From assembly GCA_031127185.1 (NCBI GenBank), contig JARIET010000044.1, positions 1 to 13,625 on the forward strand: a DNA stretch of 13,625 bases. Direction: 5' to 3'. Position 1 is the first letter of the stretch, and every line of letters starts with the position of its first letter. This DNA is from Gemmatimonadota bacterium (lineage in GTDB: Bacteria > Gemmatimonadota > Gemmatimonadetes > Gemmatimonadales > Gemmatimonadaceae). Under the pieces are notes generated by a model, which did not search any database, was not told where the DNA came from, and saw only the letters and a program-made list of their open reading frames with translations. Positions 9,379-13,625 of the stretch are shown one piece after another. A program made the translations under genes and the position numbers.

Positions 9379-10860
9379 ATGCTCCGCCGCTTCGCCGTAT
9401 TTGCGCTGATCGCACTGGCCATCGCCGGGTGCGCCGACCTCAAGGCCGCCCTGACGAGCCATGTCGACGTCGCTGCCCGCGCGGGCTCGCACGAGCTCTC
9501 GTCCACCCAGCTGGCCGAGATGATGAACTCGGCGAACATGCCGCCGCAGAAGGAACTGGCGCTGGCCGTTGCCAGCCTCTGGGTGAACTACCAACTCCTC
9601 GCGCAGGCCGCGGGGCGCGGGGATACCCTCGGCGACGCGAAAACCGCGGACGACGCGATGTGGGCGCAGGTGGCCCAGCGCAAGCTTCAACGGGTGCTCA
9701 CCGAGCAGATGAAGGGCGCCGCGGCACCTACCGCTGGTGACCTTGAGAAAGCGTATGAGGCGGGAGAACTGCTCGTGGTTCGGCATATCCTGCTGATGGC
9801 CGACAAGAACTCGCTCAAGCCCAACCAGATCGATTCCGTACGCCGCATCGCGGACAACATCCGCAAACAGGCCACGCCGGCGAACTTCGTTTCGCTCGTC
9901 ACGCGTCACAGCGCCGACCCGGGCTCCAAGGATGCCGGTGGTGAGTATCTCTGGCCAACTCCGCAGATTCCGCAGATGGTGCCGGAGTTTGAGCAGATGA
10001 GCCGGACGATGAAGCCGGGCACAATCTCGGATCCGGTCCAGACCCAGTTCGGCTTCCACATCATCTACCGCGAGACGTACGCCGAGGCACGGGCCAAGTT
10101 CGACTCTGCGTACGCCGGGGCATCGCGGCAGAAGGCAGAAAGCGTCTGGGTGAGCGGCATCGAAAAGGACGCGAACGTGAAGGTGAAGGCAGAAGCGGCG
10201 GCGCTGGTCAAGCAGATCGCGGAAAACGTCGACATGTATCGCGACAACCGAACGGTGCTGGCGACGTCGAGCAAGGTGGATCTCCGTGCTGCCCGTGTGG
10301 CGCATTGGATCGCGGCGTTCCCGCCGCAGATGCGGATTCGTCAGCAGCTGGGTCAGCTTCCTGATTCGACGATCGGCGATTTCCTCAAGAGCCTGATCCG
10401 CAACGAACTGCTCCTCCGCGCGGCGGACGATGCCAGGATTGCGCTCGAAACGTCCGAGATTGAGCAGATCCGCGGGGCGTTCCGTGGCTCGGTGATGAAT
10501 ACGATGGGCGGCCTTGGCATTCTGCCGGCACAGCTGGCCGACAGCGTGAAGGGCGGTCGCGATCGCAACACTGTGGCTACGGCGACGGTGAATGCCTATT
10601 TCGAAAAGCTGCTCAAGAACGAGGCGCAGTTCATCGACGTGTCGGAGCCGCTGACCATCGCGCTGCGTCAGAAGTTCGAGGGTTCAGTGGCCCAGTCAGG
10701 CATTGATCGGGCGGTCACGCTGGCCACCGAGCTCAAGGCGAAGGCCGATTCGACGGCCGCCGCAGCGGTGCCGCCCTCGGCGGTCCCGATGCCGGGTGCT
10801 GCAGCGCCGCCGAGTCCCGCACCGACCGAACCGCCGCCGGCCGCGAAGAAGCAGCCTTAA
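9379..10860 (+). CDS. Parvulin-type peptidyl-prolyl isomerase, predicted lipoprotein
   Basis: A 493-residue exported protein. The N-terminus MLRRFAVFALIALAIAGCAD is a lipoprotein signal peptide with lipobox IAGC and lipid-bearing C18, so the mature protein should be membrane-anchored in the periplasm. A helical chaperone-like segment (about 35-125) precedes one PPIC/rotamase domain (about 131-232) with VRHILL (134-139), GGEYLW (187-192), MVPEFE (200-205) and the closing QTQFGFHII (221-229), all intact. A second mostly helical region follows (about 300-455), then an Ala/Pro-rich tail (about 459-493). The likely role is folding of exported or outer-membrane proteins, like PrsA, PpiD or SurA; client proteins are unknown. 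The ATG at 9379 is chosen because it starts the signal peptide; in-frame codons upstream overlap mfd. No ribosome-binding site is visible. It precedes the SurA-like gene by two bases, suggesting the two folding factors are made together. Confidence 0.9.
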   Translation: MLRRFAVFALIALAIAGCADLKAALTSHVDVAARAGSHELSSTQLAEMMNSANMPPQKELALAVASLWVNYQLLAQAAGRGDTLGDAKTADDAMWAQVAQRKLQRVLTEQMKGAAAPTAGDLEKAYEAGELLVVRHILLMADKNSLKPNQIDSVRRIADNIRKQATPANFVSLVTRHSADPGSKDAGGEYLWPTPQIPQMVPEFEQMSRTMKPGTISDPVQTQFGFHIIYRETYAEARAKFDSAYAGASRQKAESVWVSGIEKDANVKVKAEAAALVKQIAENVDMYRDNRTVLATSSKVDLRAARVAHWIAAFPPQMRIRQQLGQLPDSTIGDFLKSLIRNELLLRAADDARIALETSEIEQIRGAFRGSVMNTMGGLGILPAQLADSVKGGRDRNTVATATVNAYFEKLLKNEAQFIDVSEPLTIALRQKFEGSVAQSGIDRAVTLATELKAKADSTAAAAVPPSAVPMPGAAAPPSPAPTEPPPAAKKQP

Positions 10861-10862
10861 TC

Positions 10863-12257
10863 GTGCGCAACGTCTCGGGCCGACTCGCCGCTGGATTCAG
10901 CACCGCTGCTTTCGCGGCGGCGCTGGTTGCCGCGCCCGCTGACGCGCAGGGCGCGGATCCAGCCCGTCCGCAGACCCTGGACCGGGTGGTTGCCGTCGTG
11001 GGGAACCGGCCGATTCTCCTGAGCGATGCCATGGAAGAGGTGAATGCGCGGCGCGCGCAGGGCGAACCGATGCCCTCCGACTCCGCCGGGCAGGCCGCGA
11101 TGCTCCGCCGCATTGTCAATGAACTCATCGACAACGAGGTCGTGATCACGGCGGCGCGACAGTACAAGGCCGATGTCACCGATGAAGACGTCGCCAAGCA
11201 AGTCGACGATCGGTTCAACGATGCGCGTAAGCGGTTCACGGCCGAAGCCGAGTTTCGCGAAGCGCTGCGGCGAGAAGGGTTCGGCACGCCCGAGGACTAC
11301 CGCCGCACCGTTCGCGAGCAGGCCAAGCGATACAAGCTGCAGCAGATGGGCTACGACTCGCTCAAGGCACACGGTCGGCTTTCCGCGCCGGTGCAGGTGA
11401 CTGAGGCCGAGGTCACTGCGGCGTTCGAAGCGGCCAAGGGACGCCTGCCGAAACGCCCGGCGACCGTGTCGTTTCGCCAGATCGTCATTGCGCCGCATGC
11501 GTCGATGGAAGCGCGCGCCAAGGCACGCGCAAAGGCGGAGTCGCTCGTCGTCGAGATTCTGGCCGGCGCCGATTTTTCCGCGGTGGCCAAGCGCGAGTCC
11601 ATGGACCCGGCATCACGCGAACTCGGTGGCGACCTCGGGTGGGCGCGGCGCGGCAGCGGATTCGTACCCGAGTTCGAGCGCGCGATCTTCGATCCGCGGC
11701 TGACTCAGGGGTCTATCGCCCCCTTGGTCGAGACGAGCTTCGGGTTTCACATCATCCGCATTGACCGTGTGCAACCAGCGGAAGTGAAGTCGCGCCACAT
11801 TCTGATCACACCGCCGATCGACAGTGCCGACGTTGCGCGCGCGCGCACACTCGCCGATTCGGTGCTCCGCGTGTGGGCGGCGGGCACGCCATTTGATTCG
11901 CTGTCATCGCGGTTTCACGACCCGGCCGAAGAACGAAGCGTGCCTGACGGATTTCCCGTGGACTCGCTTCCGGATTTCTACAAGGCGGCCATGGACGGGG
12001 TGCCGGCAAGGGGCTTTTCCAAGCCGTTCGACATTCCTGATCCGCGCTCGGGCCACCCGAAGATCGGCCTGATCCAGGTGACCGAACGCGCTGAGGGCGG
12101 CGATTTCACCGTCGCAGATTACAAGGACCGGATTCGGGGCCAACTCACGCAGGAAAAGCAGATTCGTCGGATGCTCGACCAGCTGCGCCGTGAGCAGTAT
12201 GTGCGCCTGCTTCTCGATCCCCCGGCGAAGGACGCGGCCAAAACGGTCGTCCCCTAA
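10863..12257 (+). CDS. surA: SurA-like periplasmic chaperone / peptidyl-prolyl isomerase
   Basis: A 464-residue protein of SurA-like length and layout (E. coli SurA has 428). It begins with a cleavable signal peptide, probably cut after ADA at residue 28. A SurA N-terminal chaperone region follows (about 38-175: LDRVVAVVGNRPILLSD at 39-55, NELIDNEVVI at 86-95), then a first parvulin domain (about 200-302) with GGDLGWARRGSGFVPEFE (255-272) and TSFGFHIIRI (291-300). A second parvulin-like region (about 306-408) starts with SRHILI but has lost the GGDLG and FGFHI signatures, so it is probably inactive. A C-terminal helix (about 415-450) returns to the chaperone module as in SurA. It helps fold outer-membrane proteins in the periplasm. 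The GTG start lies two bases after the preceding stop. The next gene is pdxA, as in the enterobacterial surA-pdxA order. Gene symbol rests on domain layout and synteny. Confidence 0.88.
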   Translation: MRNVSGRLAAGFSTAAFAAALVAAPADAQGADPARPQTLDRVVAVVGNRPILLSDAMEEVNARRAQGEPMPSDSAGQAAMLRRIVNELIDNEVVITAARQYKADVTDEDVAKQVDDRFNDARKRFTAEAEFREALRREGFGTPEDYRRTVREQAKRYKLQQMGYDSLKAHGRLSAPVQVTEAEVTAAFEAAKGRLPKRPATVSFRQIVIAPHASMEARAKARAKAESLVVEILAGADFSAVAKRESMDPASRELGGDLGWARRGSGFVPEFERAIFDPRLTQGSIAPLVETSFGFHIIRIDRVQPAEVKSRHILITPPIDSADVARARTLADSVLRVWAAGTPFDSLSSRFHDPAEERSVPDGFPVDSLPDFYKAAMDGVPARGFSKPFDIPDPRSGHPKIGLIQVTERAEGGDFTVADYKDRIRGQLTQEKQIRRMLDQLRREQYVRLLLDPPAKDAAKTVVP

Positions 12258-12270
12258 CGGCACCCAGGAC

Positions 12271-13188
12271 ATGGCTGAGCGCGCGCGCCTCGCCATCACG
12301 CTGGGTGACCCACGCGGTATTGGCCCTGAAGTCATACGGCAGGCGCTCGCGGATGCGCGCGTTCGGGACGCTGTTGAGGCGACCATCGTGGGGCCGGCTG
12401 GCGCCGAGACCAAGGTCGACCTCAGTGTGGGCACCTGGGCTCGCGGCGGACCATCCGCCGAGGCCGGACGCTTGTCCGGGCTCGCCATCGAACGGGCGGT
12501 CCGGCTTGCACGATCGGGCGCGGTGTCGGGTGTCGTGACCGGACCCATCGACAAGCAGGCGCTTCACGCGGGAGGCTACGACTATCCGGGCCACACCGAG
12601 ATGCTGGCGGCGCTCTCTGGCTCACGCACGGCAATGATGCTGACATCGGAGAAGCTCCGCGTGGTGCTGGCCACGACGCACATCGCGCTGCGTGATGTGC
12701 CTGCGGCCGTGACAACGGAGTCGATCGCCGCGGTGGCTGCGACGACGATCCAGGGGCTGCGTGACTGGTTTGGCATTGGAGCGCCCCGGGTGGCACTCTG
12801 CGGCTTGAATCCGCACCTGGGCGACGGCGGCCGCTTTGGCGACGAGGACACGCAGGTACTCGGACCGGCGGCGCGAGCGGCAGGAATCGCCGGGCCTTTC
12901 AGTGCCGACACCGTGTTTGTTCGCGCGATGCGCGGCGAGTTCGACGCCGTGATCGCGCCGTACCACGATGTGGGGATGACGGCGATCAAGGTCGCGAGTT
13001 TTGGCAACGCGGTGAATGTGACGCTCGGCCTGCCGTTTCCGCGGACCAGCCCAGACCACGGCACCGCGATCGACATCGCGGGGAAGGGAATCGCGCGGGC
13101 GGATTCCATGATCGAGGCGATACTGCTTTGCGCCAGGATCTCAAAAACAACGGCGGGTTCACGGCTTACGGTTGACGGCAATCGGTAA
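12271..13188 (+). CDS. pdxA: 4-hydroxythreonine-4-phosphate dehydrogenase PdxA
   Basis: A 305-residue cytoplasmic enzyme. PdxA oxidises 4-phosphohydroxy-L-threonine with NAD in DXP-dependent pyridoxal phosphate synthesis; PdxJ then uses the product. Motifs: ITLGDPRGIGPEV (9-21), VVTGPIDK (88-95), GHTEM (107-111, substrate-binding H108/T109), ATTH (134-137), CGLNPHLGDGG (177-187), YHDVGMTAIK (231-240), and LPFPRTSPDHGTA (254-266). The three expected metal ligands are H137, H182 and H232. The protein is about 25 residues shorter than E. coli PdxA; the missing part lies in the N-terminal lobe, between about residues 41 and 65. The last ten residues (296-305) and the stop are encoded by the heptamer repeat at 13157-13222. 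The start ATG at 12271 sits 13 bases after surA; an AGGA ends only one base before it, too close to act as a normal ribosome-binding site. PdxA2-like paralogues of other pathways exist and cannot be excluded. Confidence 0.94.
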   Translation: MAERARLAITLGDPRGIGPEVIRQALADARVRDAVEATIVGPAGAETKVDLSVGTWARGGPSAEAGRLSGLAIERAVRLARSGAVSGVVTGPIDKQALHAGGYDYPGHTEMLAALSGSRTAMMLTSEKLRVVLATTHIALRDVPAAVTTESIAAVAATTIQGLRDWFGIGAPRVALCGLNPHLGDGGRFGDEDTQVLGPAARAAGIAGPFSADTVFVRAMRGEFDAVIAPYHDVGMTAIKVASFGNAVNVTLGLPFPRTSPDHGTAIDIAGKGIARADSMIEAILLCARISKTTAGSRLTVDGNR

Positions 13189-13222
13189 ACGGACTGCAAA
13201 CCGTCTACCGTAAGTCGTCAAC
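13157..13222. repeat. Second palindrome of degenerate CGG-heptamers, between convergent genes
   Basis: Left arm 13157-13178 and right arm 13201-13222 form a 22-base inverted repeat with about 19 matches. CGG recurs every seven bases at 13162, 13169, 13176, 13183 and 13190, and CCG or near-CCG recurs on the other side at 13201, 13208 and 13215. It is a more AT-containing relative of the element at 1170-1255. It overlaps the last ten codons of pdxA and fills almost all of the 37-base gap to the convergent CBS-domain gene, whose stop is three bases beyond it. It could act as a bidirectional terminator: read leftward, a short T-run (13147-13143) follows about ten bases after the stem; read rightward, only a weak TTTT is found at 13234-13237. 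Confidence 0.8.
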
Positions 13223-13225
13223 TGT

Positions 13226-13625
13226 TCACTCGCTTTTGGTGTTCCGCTCGAGCGCCAGCGTTTCTACGCGTCGCCCGACCATCCCCCGCACAATCCATGT
13301 TGCGCCGCCGCCTTCGGCCCGGTCGCCGGGAATGGGGAGTCGGCCGATCACGCCAAAGACGTACCCACCGATCGTCGTGTAGTCGTCATCGGGCACCATC
13401 AGGCCGAATCGCGCGTTGATGTCGCCGATCGACGTGGAGCCCGCGACCAGTAGTTCGCCGGGCGCCGCGCGCGGCACTCCAAGTTCGGTCGTTTCGTCGA
13501 ACTCATCGCGGATGTCGCCGACGAGCTCTTCGAGCAGGTCCTCCATGGTCACGAGGCCGGCGGTGCCGCCAAACTCGTCGAGGACAATGGCCAGGTGTTC
13601 CTTCATCCGCTTGAAGTCAGAGAGC
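13226..13625 (-). CDS. HlyC/CorC-family CBS-domain protein, C-terminal part
   Basis: The last 132 codons of a gene that begins beyond the right edge. The visible part starts within the second CBS domain ([20 protein letters not shown]), with the typical [19 protein letters not shown] (partly quoted by position 13480-13570 region), and ends with the CorC/HlyC C-terminal domain: [19 protein letters not shown], then [20 protein letters not shown], to the stop at 13228-13226. There is an internal ATG at 13606-13604, but the frame stays open and conserved upstream of it, so it is not the start. Family knowledge: full-length members carry an N-terminal CNNM (DUF21) membrane domain and are linked to magnesium or cobalt efflux, though short forms without it exist; this cannot be settled here. 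Convergent with pdxA, separated by 37 bases that hold a palindromic repeat. Confidence 0.9.
   Translation of the reverse strand, partial: LSDFKRMKEHLAIVLDEFGGTAGLVTMEDLLEELVGDIRDEFDETTELGVPRAAPGELLVAGSTSIGDINARFGLMVPDDDYTTIGGYVFGVIGRLPIPGDRAEGGGATWIVRGMVGRRVETLALERNTKSE

Noticed and set aside
13157..13222. CRISPR-like repeat array
   Set aside because: The units are seven bases long with no spacers, and the arrangement is palindromic.

Overview
The window is GC-rich and densely coded, with almost all bases inside long genes on one strand or the other. It reads as core chromosome of a Gram-negative bacterium. The evidence for an outer membrane is a heptosyltransferase-like GT9 enzyme, a lipoprotein parvulin and a SurA-type periplasmic chaperone. 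High GC, weak Shine-Dalgarno signals and heptameric intergenic repeats would fit Gemmatimonadota, but that placement is an inference from general style and could not be tested here. No phage, insertion sequence, CRISPR, tRNA or rRNA was seen.

Layout. Bases 1-3061 form a minus-strand cluster, read right to left: lepA (EF4), a GT9 heptosyltransferase-like gene, then the 5' end of a ROK-family sugar kinase that runs off the left edge. A 170-base divergent intergenic region (3062-3231) separates this from a plus-strand cluster of six tightly packed genes: a DUF58 protein, a BatA-like von Willebrand A membrane protein (start overlaps the previous stop), mfd (starts at the base after the previous stop), a parvulin lipoprotein, a SurA-like periplasmic parvulin chaperone, and pdxA. 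The right edge holds the 3' end of a minus-strand HlyC/CorC-type CBS-domain gene, convergent with pdxA.

How the genes relate. DUF58 and the vWA membrane protein are the usual partners of a MoxR ATPase, which is not in this window. Mfd links stalled transcription to excision repair. The two parvulins are probably envelope folding factors, and surA next to pdxA recalls the enterobacterial surA-pdxA-ksgA order. LepA and the GT9 enzyme are housekeeping translation and lipopolysaccharide functions.

The most notable non-gene structure is a pair of intergenic palindromes (1170-1255 and 13157-13222) built from degenerate seven-base units starting with CGG. They look like two copies of one dispersed repeat family. 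One fills the gap between lepA and the GT9 gene right up to its start codon. The other overlaps the end of pdxA and supplies its last ten codons and stop. I found no convincing new defence or mobile system; apart from these repeats the region looks ordinary.
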